From NCBI RefSeq assembly GCF_028200735.1, contig NZ_JAQKPV010000012.1:105922-169921 (forward strand): a stretch of DNA of 64,000 nt. The letters are read 5' to 3'. The position numbers and the translations under genes are program-made. Shown here piece by piece: positions 51,006-59,746 of this stretch. Source of the stretch: Streptomyces sp. ACA25 (GTDB lineage Bacteria; Actinomycetota; Actinomycetes; Streptomycetales; Streptomycetaceae). Within the stretch, counting starts at the first letter, position 1, and each line of letters opens with the position of its first letter. The notes under the pieces were generated by a model. The model had not been told where the DNA came from. It made no database searches and saw only the letters and a list, made by a program, of their open reading frames with translations.

Positions 51006-52488
51006 GCCCGCCCAGCATCGGCGGGGCGGGCAGCTCCGCCACCCCCGCCGTGTAGAGGGCGTGTGCGGCACGCAGGACCAGGGCGTCGGCGTGCCGCGCA
51101 CTCACCAGCTGGAGTCCGATCGGCAGCCCGTCCCGGTCCGTGCCGCACGGCATGCTCGCGGCGGGCTGCTGGGTCATGTTGAACGGGTAGCTCAGCTGTG
51201 CCCATTCCGTCCAGCGGTGCTGCCCCGAACCCTCCGGGACCTCAAGGCCGTTGCCGAAGGCCGTGATCGGCACGGACGGGGTGACCAGCAGGTCCCAGTT
51301 CTGGTGGAAGGCACCCATCGCCTTGCCCAGGGCCATCCGCACGTCCACCGCGGCGAGGTAGTCCAGTGCGCTGTACCGGGCGCCCTGCGCGCAGATCTCC
51401 TGCAGTCCGGGGTCCATGGCGGCCCGCTGCCGCGCGTCGTAGGGCTCGGTGACCCGGGCGGCGCCGCTGAACCACAGGGTGTGGAAGGCCTCCCGAAGGG
51501 TGTCGACCGGCAGCATCGGCGGGTCGATCTCCTCGACATGGGCGCCCAGCTCCTCCAGCCGCTCCACCGCGCGACGCACCGCGGCGGCCACGTCGGGGTG
51601 CACGGGCTGCCCGCTGCCGCCGGGGAAGCCGAGCGAGGGTGAGTAGGCCACGCGCAGACCCCGCACCCCCTCGGCACCGTCCGCGAGGGCATCGGTGAAG
51701 CGGCCGGGAGGCGGTCCCAGATGCGACCAGTCGCGGGGGTCGGGCCGGGAGATCACGTCCAGCAGCAGCGCGGCGTCCGCCGCGTCCCGGGTCATCGGCC
51801 CGACGTGGGCCAGCGTGCCGAAGGCGCTGGCCGGGTACAGCGGCACTCGGCCGTAGGTCGGCTTGAGTGCGAAGATGCCGCAGAAGGAGGCCGGGATCCG
51901 CACCGAGCCGCCCCCGTCGGTGCCCAGGCTGAGCGGGCCCGCCCCGAGCGCGACGGCCGCCGCGCTGCCGCCGCTGGAGCCGCCCGCGGTGCGTGACGGG
52001 TCGTAGGGGTTGCCCGTCGCGCCGTGCGGCGGGCAGTCGGTGACGCCTTTCCAGGCGAATTCCGGGGTGGTGGTCTTGCCGAGGAACACTGCTCCGGACT
52101 CCCGCAGCCGGGCGACCGAGGGGGCGTCCTCCTCGAAGGGGCCCTCGGTGCGGGCGCCCGCCGAGCCGCGCCGGGTGGGGTGACCCCGCATGAGCAAAAT
52201 GTCCTTGACCGTGACCGGAACGCCGTCCAGCGGACCCGCCGGCCGGCCGCTCCGCCAGCGGTCGCGGGAGGCGGCCGCCTGTTCCAGTGCCGCTTCACCG
52301 TCGAGCAGCACGAAGGCGTTGACCTGGGGCTGTACGGTCTCCGCCCGCTCCAGAGCCGCACGGGCGGCGTCCACGGGGGTGAAGCGACCGGCGGCGTAAC
52401 CGGCCGTCAGCGCGCCGGCGGTCAGGTCGGTGAGCCCGTCCGGGCCGGTGGGCGCCGAGGAGGCGGTCGGGGTGGTGAAGTCGGTCAT
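50986..52488 (-). CDS. Amidase (amidase signature family)
   Basis: A 500-residue amidase with the Ser-cisSer-Lys triad context: PVTVKDILLMRGHPTRRG (catalytic Lys), RTAGGSSGGSAAAVALGA, and GTDGGGSVRIPASFCG. It should hydrolyse an amide to acid and ammonia. In this setting it may open an imported N-acyl or cyclic amide compound. It follows the hydroxyacid dehydrogenase gene by 71 bases on the same strand and overlaps the convergent DUF3830 gene by 20 bases. Confidence 0.9.
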   Translation of the reverse strand: MTDFTTPTASSAPTGPDGLTDLTAGALTAGYAAGRFTPVDAARAALERAETVQPQVNAFVLLDGEAALEQAAASRDRWRSGRPAGPLDGVPVTVKDILLMRGHPTRRGSAGARTEGPFEEDAPSVARLRESGAVFLGKTTTPEFAWKGVTDCPPHGATGNPYDPSRTAGGSSGGSAAAVALGAGPLSLGTDGGGSVRIPASFCGIFALKPTYGRVPLYPASAFGTLAHVGPMTRDAADAALLLDVISRPDPRDWSHLGPPPGRFTDALADGAEGVRGLRVAYSPSLGFPGGSGQPVHPDVAAAVRRAVERLEELGAHVEEIDPPMLPVDTLREAFHTLWFSGAARVTEPYDARQRAAMDPGLQEICAQGARYSALDYLAAVDVRMALGKAMGAFHQNWDLLVTPSVPITAFGNGLEVPEGSGQHRWTEWAQLSYPFNMTQQPAASMPCGTDRDGLPIGLQLVSARHADALVLRAAHALYTAGVAELPAPPMLGGLTPAGN

Positions 52489-52559
52489 GGAGTGCTCCGT
52501 CGGGGTCGGTGCGTGGCGGCCGGCCGGGGACCGGAGGGCCGCCGAAGCGGGTTCCGGGC

Positions 52560-53525
52560 TCAGCTGTGGGGCACGTACCCCAGCTTCTTGTCGACGACGT
52601 TCAGCAGCGGCTCGCCGGCGTGCCAGCGGTCGAAGTTGTCGCAGAACTGCTCGGCGAGATCGTCGCGCCAGCCGAGCGTGTCCCCGCTCATGTGGGGGGA
52701 GACGAACAGGGTGGGCACGTCCCAGAGCCGGCTCGACTCGGCCAGTGGCTCCTCGCCGAACACGTCGAGGGCGGCACCGGCGAGGCGGTGCTCCAGCAGC
52801 GCGTCGGCCAGGTCGTCCTCGACGACGTGCGGCCCGCGGCCGATGTTCACGAAGTGCGCGTCCTGCTTCATGAGGGCGAAAGCCCGGGCGTCGAACATCC
52901 CGCGGGTCTGCGGGGTGAGCGGTGCGGCGCAGACCACCCAGTCCGCCTCCGGCAGCAGCCCGGGCAGTGCTTCACTCGCGTGCACACGTCCGAAATCCGC
53001 GTCCTGGGCGCGTTCCTGTCGGCCCACCAGCTCCACTTCGACACCGAGTGCCGTGAGTGTCCGCCCGATCCTCCGGCCGATGGGGCCGGAACCGACGACA
53101 ACGGCCCGGGTGCCGGTCACCTTTCTTGTCTCCCGGTGCCGCCAGCGGCGTTGCCGCTGCAATTCCCAGCTACCGCGGAAATCCTTTGCCATGGCGAGGA
53201 CCAGCCCGGCCACGTATTCGGAAATGGGTCCGTCGAACACCCCTCGGGCGTTGGTGACGACCGTGTCGGAGGTCATGAGTCCGGGAAAGAGCAGCCGGTC
53301 CACCCCGGCGCTGGCCGTGTGGACCCAGACCGGTCTGCGGCCCGGGCCCGGCCAGGCGTCCCGCACCGCGTCCGAGGTGAAGTTCCAGACGAGCAGGACA
53401 TCGGCCTCCGGCAGCAGCTCTGCCAGGGAGGACTCATCCGCGTGGAGTACCCGGGCCCGGCCCTTCAGCCGGTCGAGTCGGGGCAGCGGGTTGTCGTCGA
53501 GGACCAGGACACAGGGGGCTGACAT
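52560..53525 (-). CDS. D-2-hydroxyacid dehydrogenase
   Basis: A 321-residue NAD(P)-dependent dehydrogenase. Rossmann motif VVVGSGPIGRRIGRTL, catalytic region NIGRGPHVVEDDLADAL, ALDVFGEEPL, and SPHMSGDT. It interconverts 2-oxo acids and D-2-hydroxy acids, and probably acts on a breakdown product in the local pathway. The ATG at 53525 is chosen because the protein then begins directly with the first strand (APCVLVLDDNPL). The 219 bases up to the divergent EutA-like gene are unusually A/T-rich for the window and probably hold promoters for both. Confidence 0.88.
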   Translation of the reverse strand: MSAPCVLVLDDNPLPRLDRLKGRARVLHADESSLAELLPEADVLLVWNFTSDAVRDAWPGPGRRPVWVHTASAGVDRLLFPGLMTSDTVVTNARGVFDGPISEYVAGLVLAMAKDFRGSWELQRQRRWRHRETRKVTGTRAVVVGSGPIGRRIGRTLTALGVEVELVGRQERAQDADFGRVHASEALPGLLPEADWVVCAAPLTPQTRGMFDARAFALMKQDAHFVNIGRGPHVVEDDLADALLEHRLAGAALDVFGEEPLAESSRLWDVPTLFVSPHMSGDTLGWRDDLAEQFCDNFDRWHAGEPLLNVVDKKLGYVPHS

Positions 53526-53744
53526 CAGAGAGAAACCGTTCCGCAACGAGGGTCTGTTTGGCTGGGTTCCGGCGGGTGAGGAGAGGGCGGAGAAACCAGG
53601 CATTGACCACGGTAGGGAGGAGAAACTACCTTCGTCAATGAAGGCATCTGTCCCGGCGTCCCGGTTTCCCTCACCGGCTCTTTTTTCCTTCTTCGGCCAG
53701 ACTGGGTCTGCGCCGCCCTTCGTGCGTCAATCTGGGGTCAGAAA

Positions 53745-54665
53745 ATGGATGTCTCGTTCCTCGGTGGTCCACAGCCACAGCGTGGCGTCGGAATCGTTGC
53801 GCCCTTCGACTTCGCCCTCGACCGGGAGCTGTGGCGATGGGTGCCTGATGATGTGTCCCTGTACCTGACCCGCACTCCCTTCGTCCCGGTCGAGGTGAGC
53901 CTCGACCTGGCCCGGATGGTGAGTGAACACGAGACGCTGCGGGAGGCTGTGCGGGCGCTGAGCTCGGTCAGCCCGGAGGTGGTGGCCTACGCCTGCACCT
54001 CCGGGAGCTTCGTGAGCGGCGTTGCCGGGGAACGTGCGATGACGACCGCCATGCTGCGGGCCGGGGAGATCCCCGCACTGACCACGTCCGGGGCGCTGCT
54101 CGAGGCGCTCATCGAGCTGGACGTGCGGCGGGTCGCCGTCGTCACCCCTTACACGAAGTCGGTCACCGACTCTCTGGAGGAGTTCATCGGCGAAGCCGGG
54201 ATCGAGGTGTGCGGCCGCAGCTATCTCGGTCTGACCCGGGAGATCTGGCGGGTGGGCTACCGGGAGGTGGTCGACATGGCGCGGGAGGCGGTGCTCGACG
54301 CGCCCGACGCGCTCTTCATCAGCTGTACCAACCTCCCGACCTACGACGTGATTCCGCAGCTGGAGGCCGAGCTGCGGATGCCGGTCCTGTCCGCCAACCA
54401 GGTGACGATGTGGGCCGCGCTGCAGCGCATCGGCGTGCAGGCCGTGGGACCGTACCAGGCACTGCTCGACCCGGTGGCGCGCCGTGGTCCCGCCGCGATG
54501 GCGGCCATGCCGCCCGTGGCCGAGCCCGCGCTGCCGGAGCCGGAACCGCCGCAGGAACCGGAGGTGGCGCTGGCCGGTCCCGGCGCCGGCCCGGACGACG
54601 CAGGGCTGCTGGAGCTGCTGGACCCGCCCTTTCCGGACGAGTTCGGCGGCCCGCAGCCGGGCTGA
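53745..54665 (+). CDS. EutA/maleate isomerase/Asp-Glu racemase-like protein (copy 1)
   Basis: A 306-residue protein of the maleate cis-trans isomerase/arylmalonate decarboxylase/EutA group. Both active-site Cys motifs are present, in VVAYACTSGSF and LFISCTNLPTYD, with RVAVVTPYTKSVTDSLEEF between. EutA proteins occur with Ehu importers in ectoine use. The C-terminal 60 residues are a Pro/Glu-rich tail (EPALPEPEPPQEPEVAL) absent from the family. No clear ribosome site is seen, so the message may be leaderless. A long hairpin overlaps the stop codon. Confidence 0.82.
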   Translation: MDVSFLGGPQPQRGVGIVAPFDFALDRELWRWVPDDVSLYLTRTPFVPVEVSLDLARMVSEHETLREAVRALSSVSPEVVAYACTSGSFVSGVAGERAMTTAMLRAGEIPALTTSGALLEALIELDVRRVAVVTPYTKSVTDSLEEFIGEAGIEVCGRSYLGLTREIWRVGYREVVDMAREAVLDAPDALFISCTNLPTYDVIPQLEAELRMPVLSANQVTMWAALQRIGVQAVGPYQALLDPVARRGPAAMAAMPPVAEPALPEPEPPQEPEVALAGPGAGPDDAGLLELLDPPFPDEFGGPQPG

Positions 54666-54704
54666 TCCGGAGCCCGCCGACGGCGGGCTCCGGATCAGCC
54701 CGGC
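54656..54704. terminator. 22-bp hairpin spanning the stop codon of EutA-like copy 1
   Basis: Arms 54656-54677 and 54683-54704 are perfect reverse complements with a five-base loop; the TGA (54663-54665) lies inside the left arm. It separates two same-strand paralogues, so it may be a terminator or attenuator controlling copy 2. Confidence 0.7.
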
Positions 54705-54770
54705 CGGCCGGTACCCGGTCGGCCGTTCCCCCACCCCGACGCCAGACATCACTACCTGGGAGGCGCGCAC

Positions 54771-55505
54771 ATGCCGGCAGGCAACACGGTCGGATTTCTC
54801 TACCCCGGCCACTCCGCGGAGGACGACTTCCCCCGGATGGAGAAGATGCTGAATGCCACGGCGGACGATATCCGGCTGCCGCTGGTGCACACCGACATCG
54901 GGACCGATGCACACCGCGTGGACGCCCTGCTGGAGATGGGTTCGGTCCGCCGGCTCACCGACCGGGTGGCGGAGCTGACCGGCCGGGGAGCGCAGGCTGT
55001 GGTGTGGGCCTGCACCAGCGCCAGCTTCGTCTTCGGCTGGGACGGGGCTCGCGAGCAGGTCCGGGAGCTGTCCCGGAGCGCAGGGCTGCCGGCGTCCAGC
55101 ACCTCCTTCGCCTTCGCCCACGCAGCCCAGGACCTCGGGCTGCGCCGGGTGGCGATCGGCGCCACCTACCCGGAGGACGTGGCCGTGCTGTTCGCGGACT
55201 TCCTGAAGGCGGCGGGCATCGAGGTCACCGCCACCCGCGGCAGCGGCATCATCACCGCTGCCGAGGTCGGGACCTGGGAGCCGGATCAGGTCCTGGAGCT
55301 GGCGCGGACCGCAGATGACCCGTCCGCCGAAGCGGTCCTGCTGCCCGACACCGCCCTGCACACCGCCGGCTGCCTGACCGAGGTCGAGCGGCAGCTCGGC
55401 AAGCCGGTACTGACGGCCAACCAGGTGACCGCCTGGGAAGGTCTGCGGCTGCTCGACCGCCGGGTCCACTGCCCGGAGCTGGGCACGCTTTTCGACCGGC
55501 AGTGA
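54771..55505 (+). CDS. EutA/maleate isomerase-like protein (copy 2)
   Basis: A 244-residue paralogue of copy 1. The first Cys motif is intact (VVWACTSASFVFG) but the second position reads LLPDTALHT where copy 1 has FISCTNLPT, so the second Cys is replaced (Asp). The two-Cys isomerase or racemase mechanism should be lost; one-Cys members such as arylmalonate decarboxylase use a single Cys for decarboxylation. It lies 106 bases after copy 1, beyond a hairpin. Substrate unknown. Confidence 0.82.
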   Translation: MPAGNTVGFLYPGHSAEDDFPRMEKMLNATADDIRLPLVHTDIGTDAHRVDALLEMGSVRRLTDRVAELTGRGAQAVVWACTSASFVFGWDGAREQVRELSRSAGLPASSTSFAFAHAAQDLGLRRVAIGATYPEDVAVLFADFLKAAGIEVTATRGSGIITAAEVGTWEPDQVLELARTADDPSAEAVLLPDTALHTAGCLTEVERQLGKPVLTANQVTAWEGLRLLDRRVHCPELGTLFDRQ

Positions 55506-55526
55506 TCCCTCGGCCGGGGGAGTGGC

Positions 55527-57272
55527 TCAGCCGAGCAGCTCGGTGATCCGTTCCCCCGGCATGGGCCGTGCCCAGTGCCAGCCCTGGCCGGCGTCGCAGC
55601 CGATCCGCCGCAATCGGTCGGCCTGATCCCGGCCCTCCACGCACTCGGCGGTCACCGTCAGCCCCAGCTTGTGGGCGAGCTCGACGAGCGCGGACACGAG
55701 CGTCTCGTCGGCCGGGCCGAGCTCCCGGGCGTCGCGGAAACCGCGTACGAAGGTGCCGTCCAGTTTCAGGGCCCGTACCGGTAGCCGGCAGAGGTACGCC
55801 AGGTTCGAGTAGCCGGTGCCGAAGTCGTCGAGCGCGATCCGCACGCCCATGTCGGACAGATCCTGCAGAGCCTGCAGGGGACGGCCCGCGGAACCCATCA
55901 CCGCTGATTCGGTGAGCTCCAGCTGCAGCAGAGCCGGGGCCAGGCCGGTCTCCCCGAGCACTCCGGCGACATCCGCGACGAGGTCGGAGTCCCAGACCTG
56001 GCGGACCGCCAGATTCACACTGACGTACAGCGGCGTCCCGGCGTGCTCCCGCTGCCAGCGCCGCGCCTGCCGGCAGGCTTCGGCGAGCACCCACCGGCCC
56101 AGCGGGACGATGGCGCCGTTCTCCTCGGCGAGGCCGATGAACCGGTCCGGCGAGAGCCGTCCCAGCCGTGGATGCTGCCAGCGGACCAGGGCCTCCGCCC
56201 CCTGCGGCAGTCCGTCGGCGAGCCCGACGATCGGCTGGTACTCCAGCCGGAACTCGCCGCGCTCGACCGCGGGGCGCAAGGTCGAGGACAGTTCCCGGCG
56301 CGTCAGCCGGCGGGCATCGCGTTCCGGGTCGTACAGCGTCCACCGTGCCTTCCCGTCGGCCTTGGCCCAGTGCAGAGCGGTGTCGGCGGCCTGCATCAAC
56401 GCGGTGGCGGTGGTGTCCGCGCACGCGCGTTCCACCACCCCGATGCTGGCGGAGATCGGAAGCTGCCGGCCGGCCACGGTGCAGGGCAGCCGCAGCGCAG
56501 CGGTCACCGCCCCGGCGAGGGAGGTCAGCTGCTCGGTACCGGCGGATGCCTCGACCAGTACGGCGAACTCGTCCCCGCCGAGCCGCGCCACCAGCTGCCC
56601 ACCCGGAGGGCTTTGCGAGGCGCACCGGACGAGCCGCTGGGCGACTGCCCCGAGCAGCTGGTCCCCGTCCCGGTGGCCGAAGGTGTCGTTGACTGCCCGG
56701 AACCCGTCCAGGTCCAAGAAGCACATCCCGACCCGCCCGGTGGGGGAGGCGGCCAGCGCTTCGGTCAGCCGTTCCAGGAACAGGGTGCGGTTGGGCAGCC
56801 GGGTGACGGGGTCGTGCGTCCGCAGGTGCCGCAGCCGTTCCCGGAGCCGCCGATGCCGGCTGAGGTCGGTGACGGTCAGCAGCGCGCGCGGCCGGCCGTC
56901 CGCCGTCGGCCGGCCGGCGTCCGGGGCCGGGCCCGCTGCCTCGGCCCGCTCGACGGTGATCTGGACCCAGAGCGTGTGTCCGTCGGGATGCTTGAGCGGG
57001 CGGGTGCACCGCATCCGGTCGAGGCGGCCCCGCAGCACCGCCCGGTAGGGGGCCCGGATCCGGTCGTCCCCGTCCATCCCGGTGGCGGCGTCGGCCCTCG
57101 CACCGAGCAGGGCGGTGTGGTCCGTGCCGAGCAGGGTGCCCAGGGCCCGGTTCGCCGCCAGGATGTGCCCGGACGGATCGACCAGCGCCATGGGTGTCCG
57201 TGCGGTGTGGAACGCCGCGCGATAGCCGCCATCCGCAGCGCTCTCCGCACTCGTCGTCAGGGGTCCGTTCAC
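55527..57272 (-). CDS. PAS-GGDEF-EAL cyclic-di-GMP enzyme
   Basis: A 581-residue protein: an N-terminal PAS-like domain (AAFHTARTPMALVDPSGHIL), then a GGDEF domain with the intact GGDEF signature (ARLGGDEFAVLVE) and an EAL domain with intact GAEALVRW, LELTESAVMGS, and DDFGTGYSNLAYL. Both synthesis and breakdown of cyclic di-GMP are possible; which one dominates cannot be told. No membrane segment is seen, so it is cytoplasmic. In Streptomyces this messenger controls development through BldD. It is convergent with EutA-like copy 2 and not obviously linked to its neighbours. Confidence 0.9.
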   Translation of the reverse strand: MNGPLTTSAESAADGGYRAAFHTARTPMALVDPSGHILAANRALGTLLGTDHTALLGARADAATGMDGDDRIRAPYRAVLRGRLDRMRCTRPLKHPDGHTLWVQITVERAEAAGPAPDAGRPTADGRPRALLTVTDLSRHRRLRERLRHLRTHDPVTRLPNRTLFLERLTEALAASPTGRVGMCFLDLDGFRAVNDTFGHRDGDQLLGAVAQRLVRCASQSPPGGQLVARLGGDEFAVLVEASAGTEQLTSLAGAVTAALRLPCTVAGRQLPISASIGVVERACADTTATALMQAADTALHWAKADGKARWTLYDPERDARRLTRRELSSTLRPAVERGEFRLEYQPIVGLADGLPQGAEALVRWQHPRLGRLSPDRFIGLAEENGAIVPLGRWVLAEACRQARRWQREHAGTPLYVSVNLAVRQVWDSDLVADVAGVLGETGLAPALLQLELTESAVMGSAGRPLQALQDLSDMGVRIALDDFGTGYSNLAYLCRLPVRALKLDGTFVRGFRDARELGPADETLVSALVELAHKLGLTVTAECVEGRDQADRLRRIGCDAGQGWHWARPMPGERITELLG

Positions 57273-57621
57273 CGATCGCTCCCGGAAGGGCTTGGGCCGC
57301 GTGCGGATGGCGCCGGCGGGCGCTCCCCGGGCCGGCCGTTGAAGAGATCCGCGGGGGAAATGGGGCGATCATAGGGGCTGCGCGAACGGCCGAGCCACTG
57401 ACCGGCCGGTCCGGTCCACCGGGCGGAGCGTTCGGGACCGGAGCTCTGTCATCCGTCGGTGCTTCCGGTCGGTGCGGGATCACTTCCGACTGCTTCTGTG
57501 CGGATTCCCGGTGGTGAGGTGATCACATGATCATTACTCGGGTGGCCCAGCTCAACAGGTCATGAGCCGTGCGCGGGAACAGAGTGGTGAGGGTGTCCCC
57601 TTTGTTCGACGGGAGGTCGAG
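57273..57621. other. Intergenic region between divergent genes
   Basis: About 350 bases with no supportable gene. It should contain the promoters for the GGDEF-EAL gene (left) and the metalloprotease (right). A TGATCACATGATCATTA stretch near 57522-57538 is a small A/T-rich palindrome-like element; nothing else stands out. Confidence 0.5.
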
Positions 57622-58896
57622 GTGGGCCGTCACCGCATGCCCGCGGACACCGTCCCGGGTCACCGGCCGGAGCGACGGCGTCCGCGCTCCGTCCTGGCCG
57701 GACCCGCCACCGTGCTGCTGGCCGTGACAGCGCTCATCGGTGCCGGCACGATGGCCGGGCCGATGTACGGTGCGAGCGCTGACGAGCCGTGCAGCCTGCC
57801 CCGGTCCGGGGTCCACCACTCGCTCGGTCTCGACTCCTGGAACAGCTCCTACCCGCGGCCCGACGGCGACCTGGACGCGGTGATGCTCTTCCTGTCCTTC
57901 CCGGACGCGGAGCCGTATCTCACCCCCGCGGCGATTGCCGCGGAGCACTTCCCGGCCACCTCGGACTTCTTCTCGCGCTCCTCCTACGGGCAGTTCCGGT
58001 TGACCGCACACGTGGTCGAGGAGTGGATCGAGATGCCGCAGGCTTCCACCGCGTACGGCATCCAACGCGACTGGGACGCCGAGCTGCGCTCGGCCTATCT
58101 GCGGGACGCCCTCGAGTTGCTGGAGCCGCGGGTGGACTTCGCCGGCCACGACATCATCTACCTGGTGGCCGACCCGGACGCCCCGGGCGTGGACTCCGAT
58201 GCCACCAAAGTCGTGAACTTCGACCGGCCGGTCGAAGTCGGTGACGCCGAGATTCGCCGGATCGTGACCGTGTTCGAAGAGCGCACGCCCGACCGCAATG
58301 TCCTGGCGCACGAGACCGGCCATGTCTTCGACCTTCCCGACCTCTACCGGCGGCCCGACGACCGGCACGGAGACTGGGACACCTACGTGGGCGACTGGGA
58401 CATCATGGGCAGCCAGTTCGCTCTCGCACCGGACTTCTTCGGCTGGCACAAGTGGAAACTCGGCTGGCTGAACACCGAGTTCATCGACTGCGTCCGGGGC
58501 CCCGGGGTCACCCGGCACACGCTGGAACCGCTCGGAGCCCCGCTGGATCCCGAGCGGCCGGAGAACGACACCCGCCTCGCGGTGATCCGCACCGGCGCCC
58601 ACGAGGCGCTGGTCGCCGAGGCGCGTACCCGGGCCGGGAACGACGCGGACGCGTGCACCTCGGGAGTGCTGCTCTACCTGGTCCGCAGCGACGTCCCCTC
58701 GGCGCAGGGGCCCATCGAGGTACTGGACGGCAGCCCGGACAGCGGTGCCTGTCACGGACGGTCGGTGCACCCCCGCCTGGCGGACGCGCCGCTGGACACG
58801 GGGGAGACCTACCGGCACACCGGGGCCGGCGTCCGGGTGGACGTGGGGGACCGTACGGCCACCGGCGGGTGGGAGGTCACGATCACGAAGGACTGA
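57622..58896 (+). CDS. Secreted M6-like zinc metalloprotease
   Basis: A 424-residue secreted protein: basic N-terminus, hydrophobic stretch (SVLAGPATVLLAVTALIGAG), cleavage near SADEP, then a peptidase domain with the zinc motif LAHETGHVFDLPDLY (HExGH) and the M6-typical WDIMGSQFALAPDFFGWHKW. These proteins resemble immune inhibitor A and act outside the cell. The GTG at 57622 has GGGAGG upstream; other in-frame starts exist earlier. It ends before a hairpin and the second tRNA-Lys. Confidence 0.85.
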   Translation: MGRHRMPADTVPGHRPERRRPRSVLAGPATVLLAVTALIGAGTMAGPMYGASADEPCSLPRSGVHHSLGLDSWNSSYPRPDGDLDAVMLFLSFPDAEPYLTPAAIAAEHFPATSDFFSRSSYGQFRLTAHVVEEWIEMPQASTAYGIQRDWDAELRSAYLRDALELLEPRVDFAGHDIIYLVADPDAPGVDSDATKVVNFDRPVEVGDAEIRRIVTVFEERTPDRNVLAHETGHVFDLPDLYRRPDDRHGDWDTYVGDWDIMGSQFALAPDFFGWHKWKLGWLNTEFIDCVRGPGVTRHTLEPLGAPLDPERPENDTRLAVIRTGAHEALVAEARTRAGNDADACTSGVLLYLVRSDVPSAQGPIEVLDGSPDSGACHGRSVHPRLADAPLDTGETYRHTGAGVRVDVGDRTATGGWEVTITKD

Positions 58897-58944
58897 CGGG
58901 GCTCCGGGGAGCTGTCGTGGCTCCGGCGTCGGCTCTCCGGTACG

Positions 58945-58977
58945 CCGAATGCCCCCGGCACCGCCGGGGGCATTCGG
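58945..58977. terminator. 15-bp perfect hairpin between protease and tRNA
   Basis: Arms 58945-58959 and 58963-58977 (CCGAATGCCCCCGGC type) with a three-base loop; can serve both converging transcripts. Confidence 0.85.
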
Positions 58978-58984
58978 ATGTCTG

Positions 58985-59058
58985 TGCGCCGCCAGGGACT
59001 CGAACCCCGGACCCGCTGATTAAGAGTCAGCTGCTCTAACCAACTGAGCTAGCGGCGC
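58985..59058 (-). tRNA. tRNA-Lys (CUU), second copy
   Basis: Base-for-base identical to the tRNA at 46091-46164, same strand, 12.9 kb apart. Anticodon CUU; CCA not encoded. Confidence 0.97.
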
Positions 59059-59087
59059 CTGCTGACGTAGGAGACCTTAGCATCCCC

Positions 59088-59624
59088 CTAGGCGCCGGCA
59101 AAAACCGGATTTCGTCCCGCACCCCTGCGACCTGCGCGGGAAGCCCGGACGCACCCCCAGAGCAGCACGTCGGGGCCGGGCAGCCAAGGGCTCGGGGTGT
59201 GCGGGGCGACGAGCCAGCGGGCATGCTCGGACTCCCGGCCGGCGGGGACCGGACCGGGGACGCTCACCACGTCCCCGGTGCCGAGACACAGCAGCGCGGG
59301 CACCGGTGCCGCGCCGCCGCTCCACTCCTGCCAGTGCAGGAGCGCGGGCAGCCGGGCGGCGGTGCCCGGCGCGGCGAACAACAGCAGCCGCCCCCGATGG
59401 GCGGCCACCGGCCCGCTGCCCGGGCCGCAGGTCCACAGCGCTTCGAGTAAGCGGCGGCCGAACAGCGCGGGCGCGCTGACCACGTCGAACACCCTGCCGC
59501 AGGGCAGCTCGGTCGCGCGGTGCGGGTGGCGGGACCACAGCGTGGTGACGCTGCCGGGGAAGGTGCCGGCCGAGGCGAGCCAGGCGGTGCCGGACGGGGT
59601 GGGGGTGCGGGGGGCATCGTTCAT
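59088..59624 (-). CDS. Primase-polymerase N-terminal-like protein
   Basis: A 178-residue protein that resembles the short Streptomyces proteins labelled bifunctional DNA primase/polymerase: GTAWLASAGTFPGSVTTLWS, ELPCGRVFDVVSAPALFGRRLLEAL, and a late RWLVAPHTPSPWLPGPDVLLW. It is too short for an active prim-pol, and no catalytic acidic pair is obvious. It begins at the ATG 59624 and ends 30 bases from the tRNA. Function unknown. Confidence 0.65.
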   Translation of the reverse strand: MNDAPRTPTPSGTAWLASAGTFPGSVTTLWSRHPHRATELPCGRVFDVVSAPALFGRRLLEALWTCGPGSGPVAAHRGRLLLFAAPGTAARLPALLHWQEWSGGAAPVPALLCLGTGDVVSVPGPVPAGRESEHARWLVAPHTPSPWLPGPDVLLWGCVRASRAGRRGAGRNPVFAGA

Positions 59625-59746
59625 ACCGCTACGTCTACCGGTAGTGGCACACCGTTCGCATCCGATCACCGAATGTCAGGACAGGGGGGCTTCCCGTCGG
59701 CTATCTTTCGCACTTTCCCCGCGCATATGCCCCTCCGTTTCCGGGG

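Noticed and set aside
55252..57483. A 743-residue minus-strand frame covering the GGDEF-EAL gene
   Set aside because: It is Arg/Pro/Ala-rich without motifs; the overlapping frame 55527-57272 contains clear PAS, GGDEF and EAL motifs.
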